This document shows positions 8,476 through 17,733 of a DNA stretch of 64,000 nt, in pieces. This DNA comes from CALCKW01 sp033852095 (GTDB taxonomy: Bacteria; Pseudomonadota; Gammaproteobacteria; CALCKW01), in contig JAWSVD010000097.1 in NCBI GenBank assembly GCA_033852095.1, forward strand, positions 1-64,000, read 5' to 3'. The notes beneath the pieces are model-generated. The model was given only the letters and a program-made list of their open reading frames with translations. It did not search any database and was not told where the DNA came from. A program made the translations under genes and the position numbers. Positions within the stretch are counted from its first letter, which is position 1; every line of letters starts with the position of its first letter.

Positions 8476-9849
8476 ATGAAAGCAGGCACTGAAACGGCGA
8501 CAGACACTATCGGGCAATGGCTGCGGGACAATCCCGACATTGCGCGTGTTCAAGTGGCTATTTGCGACCTCAATGGGGTCATGCGTGGCAAGCTCATCCC
8601 CCGCGCACAAGCTGAGAAGCTGGCTTCTGGAATTCGCATGCCCTTGTCGGCCTTTGGTATCGATATCTGGGGGGAGGACGTTATCGGCAGTGAGCAGGTG
8701 TTTGAAACCGGCGACGGTGACGGCATCTGCGAATCCACCCAGCGTGGGCCGCTGCGCTTGCCGTGGTTGGACACGCCCACCGCTTTTATCCCGCTGTGGA
8801 TGCTCAGCGAAGACGGTGAGGACACAACTGGCGACCCGCGGCGCGCCTTGGCCGCTGTCTGCGCCCGCTATGCACAAGCGGGCCTAAGGCCGGTGGTGGC
8901 CAGTGAGCTGGAGTTCTATCTGTTCAGCGCCGAGCTGGATTCGGCGGGGCAGCCGCAGCCGCCGTGTTCACCGCACAGCGGCAGGCCCAGCGTGGGTGGG
9001 GCCCTGTATTCGCTCGACGAACTCGACGCCTACGAGCACTTCATCAAAGATGTGTACGAATGCTGTGACGCGCAGGGCATAGCGGCGGACGCGGCCATCG
9101 CCGAGAACGGCAACGGCCAGTTTGAGATCAATCTCATGCACTGCGATGATCCGCTGCGTGCGGCAGATGACACGGTGTTGTTCAAACGGCTTGTTAAGGG
9201 CTTGGCACGCAAGCACGGCTTTCTCGCCAGCTTCATGGCGAAGCCCTACGGCAACCGCTCCGGCAGCGGCATGCACTTGCATTTCAGTGTGCTGGACGAC
9301 AGTGGTGACAATGTTTTCGATGACGGCGGGGACGCGGGCACTGACACGCTGCGTCAGGCGGTGGCCGGTTGTCTGGCAGCCGCTGCGCAGAGCACCCTGA
9401 TCTTCGCGCCACACCAAAATTCCTACCGCCGTCTGCGGCCCAATACTCATGCGCCTATCACCATCGGTTGGGGTTATGAAAACCGCACAGCGCTGGTGCG
9501 CATACCGGGTGGGCCGGCCAAAGCTCGCCGTATCGAACACCGTGCAGCCGGCGCGGATACCAATCCCTATCTTGTGTTTGCAGCCGTGTTGGGTGCCGCG
9601 CTGGATGGTATAGAGCGGCGTTTGCCTTGCCCTGCGCCCACGCAGGGGGATGCTTATAACGCTGGCTTGGAGAGGCTGCCGATGTCGTGGCAAGAGGCGC
9701 TGGATGCCTTTGATGTGGGGGAATGTGTCGCGTCCATATTCAATGCCACCGTCTGCCAAATGCTAGTAGCGTGTAAGACGCAAGAATTAGAAGGAATGGC
9801 TACACAAGTGAGTGATGTTGAAATTCGAAGTTATTTAGAAACTCTTTAA
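8476..9849 (+). CDS. Glutamine synthetase family ligase, probable gamma-glutamylputrescine synthetase
   Basis: This 457-residue protein has the whole glutamine-synthetase fold: the N-terminal beta-grasp domain (VAICDLNGVMRGKLIPRAQ) and the catalytic domain with VASELEFYLF, AENGNGQFEINLMH, SGSGMHLHFSV and IEHRAAGADTNPYL carrying the metal- and ATP-binding Glu, His and Arg residues. In a cluster with putrescine import, agmatinase and an oxidase it fits PuuA/PauA, which joins glutamate to putrescine using ATP. It is one of two such ligases in the cluster (the other at 14953-16326), and which one takes putrescine cannot be decided from sequence. It is first in the operon, divergent to the GntR regulator. 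Confidence 0.88.
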   Translation: MKAGTETATDTIGQWLRDNPDIARVQVAICDLNGVMRGKLIPRAQAEKLASGIRMPLSAFGIDIWGEDVIGSEQVFETGDGDGICESTQRGPLRLPWLDTPTAFIPLWMLSEDGEDTTGDPRRALAAVCARYAQAGLRPVVASELEFYLFSAELDSAGQPQPPCSPHSGRPSVGGALYSLDELDAYEHFIKDVYECCDAQGIAADAAIAENGNGQFEINLMHCDDPLRAADDTVLFKRLVKGLARKHGFLASFMAKPYGNRSGSGMHLHFSVLDDSGDNVFDDGGDAGTDTLRQAVAGCLAAAAQSTLIFAPHQNSYRRLRPNTHAPITIGWGYENRTALVRIPGGPAKARRIEHRAAGADTNPYLVFAAVLGAALDGIERRLPCPAPTQGDAYNAGLERLPMSWQEALDAFDVGECVASIFNATVCQMLVACKTQELEGMATQVSDVEIRSYLETL

Positions 9850-9915
9850 TCCGTGCGCAGTGGTGGCGCATCAGCGTCACGCTTAGAGACACAGGATCAA
9901 TCCAGGGGAAGTGGC

Positions 9916-11001
9916 ATGAAAAAACTGATCATCTCGACCGTAAGTATGCTCGTCGTATCGCCGTTTGCACAAGCGGCCGAGACACTCAATATTTACAACT
10001 GGTCCGACTACATCGCGGAGGATACGATCGCGTTGTTCGAGGCGCAGACTGGCATTGACGTCAACTACGATGTCTACGATTCCAATGAAGTGCTCGAGGC
10101 CAAAATGCTCGCGGGCAGCAGTGGTTACGATCTGGTGGTGCCCACGTCAGATTTTTTGCAGCGACAGGTCGGTGCCGGCGCCTACCAAGAACTGGACACC
10201 TCGCTGTTGCCCAACCTCGTCAATATGGATGAGTCGCTGATGGCGACCGCCGCCAACTACGATGAGGGCAATAAGCACTCGGTGATCTACATGTGGGGCA
10301 CTACGGGCATTGGCTACAACGTCGAGGCAGTGGCTGAGCGTCTGGGCGAAGATGCGCCAGTGGACAGCTGGGACTTGGTGTTTAACCCCGATGTGGTTTC
10401 AAAGTTAGCAGATTGTGGCGTCAGCGTACTCGACGCGCCCACCGAAATAATTCCCGCAGCGATGAACTACCTGGGCTTGGATCCGCGTTCCAAAAGCAAA
10501 AAGGACTTTGCCGCTGCGGAAGCGCTGTTGTCAGCTGTGCGACCACACATACGTTATTTCCATTCCTCACAATACATCTCTGACCTTGCCAACGGGGACA
10601 CCTGCGTGGCAGTGGGCTGGTCAGGGGATGTCTTTCAAGCACAGGCACGTGCTGCTGAAGCGGAATCCGGGGTCGAGGTCGCCTACATCATTCCCAAAGA
10701 AGGGGCCCTGCAGTGGTTTGACATGATGGCAATCCCCGTGGACGCGCCTAACCCTGCGGCCGCGCACAAATTCATCAACTTCGTGATGGACGCTCAGATC
10801 ACCGCTGATATCACCAACTACGTTTGGTACGGCAATGCCAACAAGGCCTCAATGCCTCTGGTGGATCCAGAGATTACGGCTGATCCGGCGATATTTCCGT
10901 CTGAGGAAGTGCAGGCGAAGCTGTGGGCAGGGCAGGTCTACAACGCTCGTCAAGACCGCGCGTTGACGCGCGCTTGGACCAAGGTGAAGACCGGGAAGTA
11001 A
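9916..11001 (+). CDS. Polyamine ABC transporter periplasmic binding protein (PotF/SpuD-like)
   Basis: The start is set at the ATG at 9916, which has AGGGGAAG just upstream and begins a proper signal peptide (MKKLIISTVSMLVVSPFAQA); the frame itself opens earlier at 9853. The mature protein of about 340 residues starts ETLNIYNWSDYIAEDTIALFE, the standard beginning of PotD/PotF proteins, and carries SSGYDLVVPTSDFLQRQV and YMWGTTGIGYNVEAV. It captures putrescine or related amines in the periplasm for the ABC importer encoded by the next three genes. Confidence 0.93.
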   Translation: MKKLIISTVSMLVVSPFAQAAETLNIYNWSDYIAEDTIALFEAQTGIDVNYDVYDSNEVLEAKMLAGSSGYDLVVPTSDFLQRQVGAGAYQELDTSLLPNLVNMDESLMATAANYDEGNKHSVIYMWGTTGIGYNVEAVAERLGEDAPVDSWDLVFNPDVVSKLADCGVSVLDAPTEIIPAAMNYLGLDPRSKSKKDFAAAEALLSAVRPHIRYFHSSQYISDLANGDTCVAVGWSGDVFQAQARAAEAESGVEVAYIIPKEGALQWFDMMAIPVDAPNPAAAHKFINFVMDAQITADITNYVWYGNANKASMPLVDPEITADPAIFPSEEVQAKLWAGQVYNARQDRALTRAWTKVKTGK

Positions 11002-11066
11002 GTGTTGAGCTGAATATGTCGGTGGTGATTTAAGCCACCGATTTCTCGATTGAATGGAGAGCGGCC

Positions 11067-12209
11067 GTGACCCAAAAAGAGATATCCCCCTTTGATAGCC
11101 AGCCCTGGAAAGACCCTCAGGCTGAGCCCTTTATCCGTATACGCAACATTGCCAGGCACTACGGCGCGGTGAAAGCCGTGGATAACGTCGATCTAGACAT
11201 TTACAAGGGCGAACTCTTTTGCCTCTTGGGCGGCTCTGGATCTGGTAAGACAACTCTGTTACGAATGTTGAGCGGTTTCGAAACCCCCACCGCTGGCATG
11301 TTAGAAATCGACGGCCAAGACATGTCCTCGGTGCCGCCGTATCAGCGCCCGGTGAACATGATGTTTCAGTCCTACGCGCTGTTTCCGCACATGAACGTGG
11401 CCAAGAATATAGGCTACGGCCTGGCTCGGGAGGGCATGCCCAAGGCGCAGATAAATCAACGCGTAGAGGAATTATTGGCGCTCATTCAACTGGAAGATCT
11501 GGGCGGGCGGCGGCCCAACCAGCTCTCCGGTGGGCAGCGACAGCGGGTGGCCCTGGCCAGAGCTCTGGCGAAGAAACCCAAAGTTCTGTTGTTGGACGAG
11601 CCCTTGGGCGCGCTCGACAAGAAACTGCGAGAAGAGACGCAGTTCGAGCTGATGAAAATTCAAGACGAGTTGGGCGTGACCTTTGTGGTGGTCACGCACG
11701 ATCAAGAGGAGGCGATGACACTGGCCTCGCGTGTGGCGGTGATGGATGCGGGCAAGTTGGTGCAGATAGACACGCCCCGCGATGTTTATGAATACCCCAA
11801 ATCTCGTTTTGTGGCTGACTTTATAGGCAGTGTCAATCTCTTTGAAGGCCGTGTCAGTGCTGATGAAGAGAGCTACATGCGTTTTGACAGCCCCGAAGCT
11901 GGACTGGAGATACACGTGGGTCACGGGGTGAGCTGCTCACCGGGGCAGCGCATGTGGTATGCGCTGCGACCTGAGAAAATTCGCATCGATAAAAAGCGCC
12001 CCGATCAACCGCATAATGTGGTTGAGGGCACGGTGGAGGAGGTGGCTTACATGGGCAGCTCATCGGTCTATCGCATCAATCTCGACAGCGGCAAGCAGAT
12101 AAAAGTCACCCAGCCCAATCTGGACCGCGCCACTGATGACCCGATCAGCTGGGATCAGCGCGTTTTTGTGAGCTGGGACAGTAGCGCAGGCGTGGTACTC
12201 GCGTCGTGA
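11067..12209 (+). CDS. Polyamine ABC transporter ATP-binding protein (PotA/PotG-like)
   Basis: 380 residues from a GTG start with TGGAGAG eight bases upstream. Walker A is GGSGSGKTTLLRM, the Q-loop lies in NMMFQSYALFPHM, the signature is LSGGQRQRVALARAL and Walker B is VLLLDEPLGALDKKLRE, followed by the switch histidine in VVVTHDQEEAMTL. The C-terminal TOBE-type domain (about 290-380) is complete. It energises uptake with the two permeases that follow. The stop codon overlaps the GTG of the first permease by four bases. Confidence 0.95.
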   Translation: MTQKEISPFDSQPWKDPQAEPFIRIRNIARHYGAVKAVDNVDLDIYKGELFCLLGGSGSGKTTLLRMLSGFETPTAGMLEIDGQDMSSVPPYQRPVNMMFQSYALFPHMNVAKNIGYGLAREGMPKAQINQRVEELLALIQLEDLGGRRPNQLSGGQRQRVALARALAKKPKVLLLDEPLGALDKKLREETQFELMKIQDELGVTFVVVTHDQEEAMTLASRVAVMDAGKLVQIDTPRDVYEYPKSRFVADFIGSVNLFEGRVSADEESYMRFDSPEAGLEIHVGHGVSCSPGQRMWYALRPEKIRIDKKRPDQPHNVVEGTVEEVAYMGSSSVYRINLDSGKQIKVTQPNLDRATDDPISWDQRVFVSWDSSAGVVLAS

Positions 12210-13120
12210 AGCGCTTGAGTGGCTGGCTAAGGAATTGGATTCCCACCGGCAAGCAGCTGATCATCGCCATACCGATGTTGTGGTTGTTAGTTTTTTTCTT
12301 GATCCCTTTTGCCGTGGTGTTCAAGCTGTCTCTGTCGGAGGCCGCGATTGCGCGCCCGCCGTATCTGCCGATTATCAGTTGGGATCCCGAGGGGTTTCTG
12401 ACCTTTGTTCTGAACATCGGCAACTATTTTTATCTGATTGACGATGATTTGTACATCAGTGCCTATTTGCAATCCATCCGTATTGCCGCTGTTTCCACGC
12501 TGCTCTGTCTGCTCGTGGCCTACCCCATGGCGCTGTGGATAGCACGGGCTGATCCTCGGCGCCGCAGTCTTCTGCTAATGCTGGTTATCTTGCCTTTCTG
12601 GACCTCATTCCTGTTGCGTGTCTACGCCTGGATCGGCATCTTGAAGGCCAACGGCCTGCTCAACAACAGCTTGCTCTGGCTGGGTGTGATTGATGAGCCA
12701 CTGCAGATTATGCAGACCGACATCGCCGTCTACATCGGTGTGGTCTATACCTATCTGCCCTTCATGATATTGCCCTTGTACACCAGTTTGGTGAAACAAG
12801 ATGAGGCCTTGCTGGAGGCCTCAGCGGATTTGGGCGCGCGGCCGATCGCTGCGTTTTTCACCGTGACTTTTCCGCTGTCATTGCCCGGTGTCTACGCCGG
12901 TTGCCTGCTGGTGTTTATCCCCGTGGTCGGGGAATTTGTGATTCCCGCACTGTTGGGTGGCCCGGACACATTGATGATCGGCAAAGTGCTGTGGGGCGAG
13001 TTCTTTTCCAACCGTGATTGGCCCGTGGCATCCGCAGTGGCAACGGTGATGTTGATCGTATTGATGATTCCCATCATGTTGTTGCGCCGTGCGCAGCAGC
13101 TGGAAGGAGAGCAGACATGA
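12206..13120 (+). CDS. Polyamine ABC transporter permease (PotH/PotB-like)
   Basis: 304 residues, GTG start within the GTGA overlap with the ATPase gene. It has an N-terminal membrane segment (LIIAIPMLWLLVFFLIPFAVVFKLSL), five further helices and the EAA cytoplasmic loop EASADLGARPIAAFFTVTFPLSLPG that contacts the ATPase. It forms one half of the inner-membrane channel with the next permease. Its stop overlaps the next start (ATGA). Confidence 0.94.
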   Translation: MKRLSGWLRNWIPTGKQLIIAIPMLWLLVFFLIPFAVVFKLSLSEAAIARPPYLPIISWDPEGFLTFVLNIGNYFYLIDDDLYISAYLQSIRIAAVSTLLCLLVAYPMALWIARADPRRRSLLLMLVILPFWTSFLLRVYAWIGILKANGLLNNSLLWLGVIDEPLQIMQTDIAVYIGVVYTYLPFMILPLYTSLVKQDEALLEASADLGARPIAAFFTVTFPLSLPGVYAGCLLVFIPVVGEFVIPALLGGPDTLMIGKVLWGEFFSNRDWPVASAVATVMLIVLMIPIMLLRRAQQLEGEQT

Positions 13121-13926
13121 AGCAGCGCGGGTCGTTTGTTGTGATGATGGCTTTGGCCGGATTCGCTTTTCTCTACATCCCGATCATTTCGCTGATCGTC
13201 TACAGCTTCAACGAGTCGCGTTTGGTGACCGTCTGGAGTCGCTTCTCCACCAAGTGGTACGGCGAGCTGTTGAATGACCCGCAAATACTCAAGGCGGCAT
13301 GGATCAGCTTTAAAGTCGGTGCGATCAGCGCCACGGCGGCCTTGCTGCTGGGCACTATCGCCGCGTTGGTACTGCAGCGCTTTGGCCGCTTCAGGGCGAA
13401 GACGCTGTTGACCGGCATGGTCTCGGCGCCGCTGGTGATGCCAGAAGTCATCACCGGTCTGTCCCTGTTGCTGTTGTTTGTCGCGATGGAGTCCGCCTTT
13501 GGCTGGCCGGCGGGGCGGGGCCTTACCACCATCATCATCGCGCACACCACCTTTTGTATGGCTTTTGTGGCGGTGGTGATGCAAGCCCGGCTGGCGGAGA
13601 TCGAGCTGGATCAGGAAGAGGCCGCAATGGATCTTGGCGCGACACCGCTGCGGGTGTTTTTTGATATCACTTTGCCGGCCATTGCGCCTGCGCTGATGTC
13701 GGGGTGGTTGTTGGCATTTACCCTGTCACTGGACGATCTGGTTATCGCCAGTTTTGTCTCTGGCCCAGGCGCGACAACCTTGCCCATGTTGATTTTTTCA
13801 AAGGTACGTCTGGGTGTTAGCCCGGACATCAATGCCTTGGCCTCGCTGATGATTCTCATCGTTGTGGTCGGGGTTTCACTGGCTGCCTGGATAGCGCATC
13901 GCAGCCGAATTCAGCGGGAGGACTGA
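13117..13926 (+). CDS. Polyamine ABC transporter permease (PotI/PotC-like)
   Basis: 269 residues from the ATG at 13117, chosen because it overlaps the preceding stop by ATGA and starts the first membrane helix (GSFVVMMALAGFAFLYIPIISLIVYSFN); upstream sequence in this frame belongs to the other permease gene. The EAA loop is EAAMDLGATPLRVFFDITLPAIAPALMSG. It is the partner permease of the importer. Confidence 0.94.
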   Translation: MKQRGSFVVMMALAGFAFLYIPIISLIVYSFNESRLVTVWSRFSTKWYGELLNDPQILKAAWISFKVGAISATAALLLGTIAALVLQRFGRFRAKTLLTGMVSAPLVMPEVITGLSLLLLFVAMESAFGWPAGRGLTTIIIAHTTFCMAFVAVVMQARLAEIELDQEEAAMDLGATPLRVFFDITLPAIAPALMSGWLLAFTLSLDDLVIASFVSGPGATTLPMLIFSKVRLGVSPDINALASLMILIVVVGVSLAAWIAHRSRIQRED

Positions 13927-13929
13927 ACG

Positions 13930-14916
13930 GTGGAAATACAAACGGTGATGAGGGCTGAAGGGGATAACGCTTTTCGCGCTGAAAAATTGCGCAGCAAAAA
14001 GCGAGAAATGACCTACGGCGGTGCCCTGAGTTTCCTGCGGCGCAAGTACACGCGCGATCTTGAAGGCGCTGACATCGTGGTCAGCGGTATTCCCTTTGAC
14101 TGTGCCAGCACCCACCGACCGGGCAGCCGTCTCGGCCCGGCTGCGATTCGCGCGGCGTCGGTGCAATTGGCTGAACTGGATGCCTTCCCCTTCGGCTTCG
14201 ACCCGGTCGAGCACCTGTCGATCATCGACTACGGGGATTGTTTCATTGACCCGCATCATCCGCAGACCGTGGCCCGCTGCATTGAAGAGCACGCGGCTCA
14301 TATTGTCCAGAGTGGCGCGAAAATGCTCACCTTTGGCGGTGATCATTTTGTCAGCTACCCGCTGCTCAAGGCGCACGCTGAGCAGTACGGCCCGGTGGCA
14401 CTGCTGCACGTCGACGCGCACTGCGATACCTGGGGTGACAGTGAGGGCGCCATGGATCACGGCACCATGTTCGCGCGTGCGGCGGTGGAGGGGATTATCG
14501 ATGTGCAGCGCTCTACGCAGATTGGCTTGCGTACCTTTAACCACAGTGACTGTGGTTTTGAGATATTGACAGCACCCTGGATACATCGGCACGGCATTGA
14601 TGCAGCGGTGGAGATTGCCTCGGCCCGAGCGGGCGACGCGCCGGTTTATCTGTCTTTTGATATCGACGCGCTGGATCCTGCTTTTGCGCCTGGCACCGGC
14701 ACGCCTGTCGCCGGGGGACTGGCCAGCTGGCAAGCGCTGGAGCTTATTCGTGGGCTCGGCGATTTGAATTTTATCGGCATGGATTTAGTCGAGGTTTCGC
14801 CTCCTTTTGATCAGGCAGAAATCACCGCTCTGGCTGCTGCTTCAATCGCGCACACGTGGCTGTGTGTGATGGCCGAGAAGTCGGGTGCGCCAAGGCGAAT
14901 TGTTGGGCGGTTATAG
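13930..14916 (+). CDS. Agmatinase / ureohydrolase family enzyme (SpeB-like)
   Basis: 328 residues from the GTG at 13930, or 322 from the ATG at 13948. The ureohydrolase manganese ligands are present: GGDHFVSYPLL, LLHVDAHCDTWGD and YLSFDIDALDPAFAPGTGTPVAGG. Substrate-loop phrase SRLGPAAIRAAS is also conserved. Agmatinase converts agmatine to putrescine and urea in the cytoplasm. Standing three bases behind the importer and before the putrescine-degrading enzymes, it suggests that agmatine is imported as well as putrescine. Related ureohydrolases acting on guanidinobutyrate cannot be excluded. Confidence 0.88.
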   Translation: MEIQTVMRAEGDNAFRAEKLRSKKREMTYGGALSFLRRKYTRDLEGADIVVSGIPFDCASTHRPGSRLGPAAIRAASVQLAELDAFPFGFDPVEHLSIIDYGDCFIDPHHPQTVARCIEEHAAHIVQSGAKMLTFGGDHFVSYPLLKAHAEQYGPVALLHVDAHCDTWGDSEGAMDHGTMFARAAVEGIIDVQRSTQIGLRTFNHSDCGFEILTAPWIHRHGIDAAVEIASARAGDAPVYLSFDIDALDPAFAPGTGTPVAGGLASWQALELIRGLGDLNFIGMDLVEVSPPFDQAEITALAAASIAHTWLCVMAEKSGAPRRIVGRL

Positions 14917-14952
14917 AAGCCAAATGTACATAAAACAAGTTGGATGGAATGT

Positions 14953-16326
14953 ATGAGCAAAAGTGATGAAATGATCGAGCGTTTGCCCGCCGCATTTAGA
15001 CAGTGGCTCGACGGCAGGCGACTGGACGAGGTGGAGTGCATTGTTTCTGATCTCGCGGGTATTGCCCGAGGGAAGGCCATGCCCGCGGCTAAGTTTGCTC
15101 GATCTGAGCAAATGTATTTGCCGATTTCGATTTTCTATCAGACGATCACCGGTGATTACGCCGATTTAAATGACGTGATGGAATGGACCGAGGCAGATCT
15201 GGTGCTGGTGCCAGACTTTGAGGCTGCTACCGCCGTGCCCTGGACCGGGGACGTGACGCTGCAGGTCGTGCACGATATCTACACCAGCGACGGCGAGCCA
15301 CTGGGCATGTCGCCGCGCAATGTGCTCAAACGCATTGTTAAGCTGTACCACGATCAGGGCTGGAAACCCGTGGTGGCACCCGAGCTGGAGTTCTACCTGA
15401 CAAAACCCAACGTTGACCCCAACTTGCCGGTGGAGCCGCCCATAGGGCGCACAGGGCGAAAAGGCGTGGGGCGCCAAGCGTATAGCATGAGTGCCGTGGA
15501 TGAGTACGGACCAGTGATCGATGATATCTACGATTTTGCTGAGGCGCAGGGTTTTGAAATCGACACCATCATTCAGGAGGGCGGCGCGGGTCAGATCGAG
15601 ATCAATCTGATGCACGGGGACCCTCTGGCGCTGGCCGATCAGGTGTTCTTTTACAAGCGCAGCATCCGTGAAGCCGCCCTGCGCAACGGGTGTTTTGCGA
15701 CCTTTATGGCGAAACCCATGCAGGATGAGCCGGGCAGTGCGATGCACATCCACCAGAGCGTGGTTGACCTGAAGACCGGCGCCAATTTGTTCAGCGCTGA
15801 GAACGGCGAATCGACAGCCTTATTTGATGGCTTTCTCGCGGGTCAGCAGGATCACCTGCCGGCGGCAATCGCCGTGCTGGCACCCTACGTCAATTCCTAT
15901 CGCCGTTTTGTTGTGGGTGGCTCCGCACCTATAAACCTAGAGTGGGGTGTGGACAACCGCTCGGCCGGGCTGCGGGTGCCGCTGGCACCGCCCAGTGCTA
16001 GGCGCGTTGAGAACCGTGTTGCCGGCATGGATTGCAACCCTTATCTGGCCATTGCAGCGAGTTTGGCCTGTGGTTATTTGGGCATGATGGCGGGCACTAA
16101 GCCGCGCGCCGCGGTGAAGGGAAATGCCTACGGCACCGCCGAGGCGCCCAACTTGCCACGGGACTTGCCCAGCGCTCTGGACTTGTTCGAAGCCGATCAG
16201 CAGGTGGCTGAATTATTGGGCCATGATTTTTGCAATCTCTACAAAACGATCAAACGCTACGAAGTGGAAGAGTTTAACCATGTGATCAGTCCATGGGAAC
16301 GTGACCACCTACTGCTCAACGTCTAA
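14953..16326 (+). CDS. Second glutamine synthetase family ligase of the polyamine locus
   Basis: 457 residues from the ATG at 14953, which has GGATGGAA just upstream; an in-frame ATG at 14944 is the alternative. Catalytic elements are VAPELEFYL, EGGAGQIEINLMHGDPL, PGSAMHIHQSV and RVENRVAGMDCNPYL. It differs clearly from the ligase at 8476 (for example SAMHIH against SGMHLH). Pseudomonas-type polyamine catabolism uses several GlnA-like gamma-glutamylpolyamine synthetases with different amine preferences, so a division of labour is likely; this one groups by eye with the SpuI/SpuB type. Confidence 0.87.
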   Translation: MSKSDEMIERLPAAFRQWLDGRRLDEVECIVSDLAGIARGKAMPAAKFARSEQMYLPISIFYQTITGDYADLNDVMEWTEADLVLVPDFEAATAVPWTGDVTLQVVHDIYTSDGEPLGMSPRNVLKRIVKLYHDQGWKPVVAPELEFYLTKPNVDPNLPVEPPIGRTGRKGVGRQAYSMSAVDEYGPVIDDIYDFAEAQGFEIDTIIQEGGAGQIEINLMHGDPLALADQVFFYKRSIREAALRNGCFATFMAKPMQDEPGSAMHIHQSVVDLKTGANLFSAENGESTALFDGFLAGQQDHLPAAIAVLAPYVNSYRRFVVGGSAPINLEWGVDNRSAGLRVPLAPPSARRVENRVAGMDCNPYLAIAASLACGYLGMMAGTKPRAAVKGNAYGTAEAPNLPRDLPSALDLFEADQQVAELLGHDFCNLYKTIKRYEVEEFNHVISPWERDHLLLNV

Positions 16327-16338
16327 AGCGAGACAGAA

Positions 16339-17733
16339 ATGTTAACAAACAATCGAAACACCGAAGAACTGCAGGCGCTGGATGCGGCGCACCACTTACA
16401 CCCTTTCAGCGACAGGAAGGCGCTCAACGCAGCGGGTGCCCGCGTATTGTCTCGCGCCGAAGGCGTGTACATATATGACAACGATGGTCAGCCCTTTTTG
16501 GACGGCATGGCGGGCCTGTGGTGTGTCAACATTGGCTACGGACGGCGGGAGCTGGCGGACGCCGCACACCGGCAGATGCTGCAGCTTCCTTATTACAACA
16601 CCTTTTTCCAATGTACCCATCCACCGGCCGTGTTGTTGGCAGCACGTTTGGCGGAGCTGGCACCGGGCTCTATCAACCACGTTTTTTTTGCGGGCTCTGG
16701 CTCCGAGGCGAACGACACAAATATTCGCCTGGTACGTCATTATTGGGCCTGTCAGAGCAAACCAGAAAAAAGTGTGATCATCGCCCGCAGGAACGGTTAC
16801 CACGGTTCCACTGTGGGCGCGGGTAGCCTCGGCGGCATGGCGCCGATGCACGCGCAGGGTGGCTTGCCCATTCCCGGGATTGAGCACATTGATCAGCCCT
16901 ATTGGTATGGCGAGGGCGGCGATCAAGATCCTGAGGAATTCGCCCTGGAGCGTGCTCGTGCACTCGAAATTGAAATAGATCGTATCGGCGAGGCCAATGT
17001 CGCGGCCTTTATCGCCGAGCCCATCCAGGGGGCGGGTGGGGTCATCATCCCGCCTGCCAGCTACTGGCCCGAGATCATGCGCATCTGCCGCGAGCGCGAC
17101 ATTTTGTTTATCGCCGATGAAGTGATCACGGGTTTTGGCCGCACCGGTGAGTGGTTTGCCTGCCAGACACTGGGGCTGGAGCCGGATATTATCACCGTGG
17201 CCAAGGGACTCAGCAGTGGTTATCTGCCCATCGGAGCGTCCTTGGTAAGTGATGCTATCGTCGAGGTGATCACGGAAAAGGGCGGTGACTTCAACCACGG
17301 CTATACCTATTCGGCGCACCCCACGGCAGCGGCGGTGGCGCTAGAGAACCTGCGCATACTGGACGAAGAGGACATAGTGACGCGGGTGCGCGACAGCATT
17401 GGCCCTTATTTACAGCAAAAGTGGTCGACTTTGGCGGAGCATCCGCTGGTGGGTGAGGCGCGCAGCATCGGGCTGATGGGGGCCATAGAACTGAGCCCTG
17501 ACAAGGCTTCTCGTGCCCGGTTTACTGGCGAGGCAGGGGCGGTTGGTGCCATCTGCCGCAGCGCCTGTGCGGACCACCATTTGGTGATGCGTGCGGTGGG
17601 CGACACCATGATCATATCGCCACCGTTGGTGATCAGTGAAGCCGAGGTGGATGAGCTGGTGGCGCGCGCCTTGAAGGCGCTCGATCAAACCCTGGAGGCC
17701 GTCAAGCGCGAGGGTCTCTACCAGGGGGACTGA
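16339..17733 (+). CDS. Class III aminotransferase, probable putrescine-pyruvate aminotransferase (SpuC-like)
   Basis: 464 residues, PLP fold type I. It begins LDAAHHLHPFSDRKALNAAGARVLSRAEGVYIYDNDGQPFLDGMAGLWCVNIGYG, the usual N-terminus of omega-aminotransferases of the SpuC group. The FAGSGSEANDTNIRL motif binds the PLP phosphate, DEVITGFGRTGEWF holds the Asp to the pyridine nitrogen, and the Schiff-base lysine is in ITVAKGLSSGYLPIGA. It would move the amino group of putrescine (or a gamma-glutamyl derivative's downstream amine) to pyruvate. Its stop shares one base with the next start. Confidence 0.9.
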   Translation: MLTNNRNTEELQALDAAHHLHPFSDRKALNAAGARVLSRAEGVYIYDNDGQPFLDGMAGLWCVNIGYGRRELADAAHRQMLQLPYYNTFFQCTHPPAVLLAARLAELAPGSINHVFFAGSGSEANDTNIRLVRHYWACQSKPEKSVIIARRNGYHGSTVGAGSLGGMAPMHAQGGLPIPGIEHIDQPYWYGEGGDQDPEEFALERARALEIEIDRIGEANVAAFIAEPIQGAGGVIIPPASYWPEIMRICRERDILFIADEVITGFGRTGEWFACQTLGLEPDIITVAKGLSSGYLPIGASLVSDAIVEVITEKGGDFNHGYTYSAHPTAAAVALENLRILDEEDIVTRVRDSIGPYLQQKWSTLAEHPLVGEARSIGLMGAIELSPDKASRARFTGEAGAVGAICRSACADHHLVMRAVGDTMIISPPLVISEAEVDELVARALKALDQTLEAVKREGLYQGD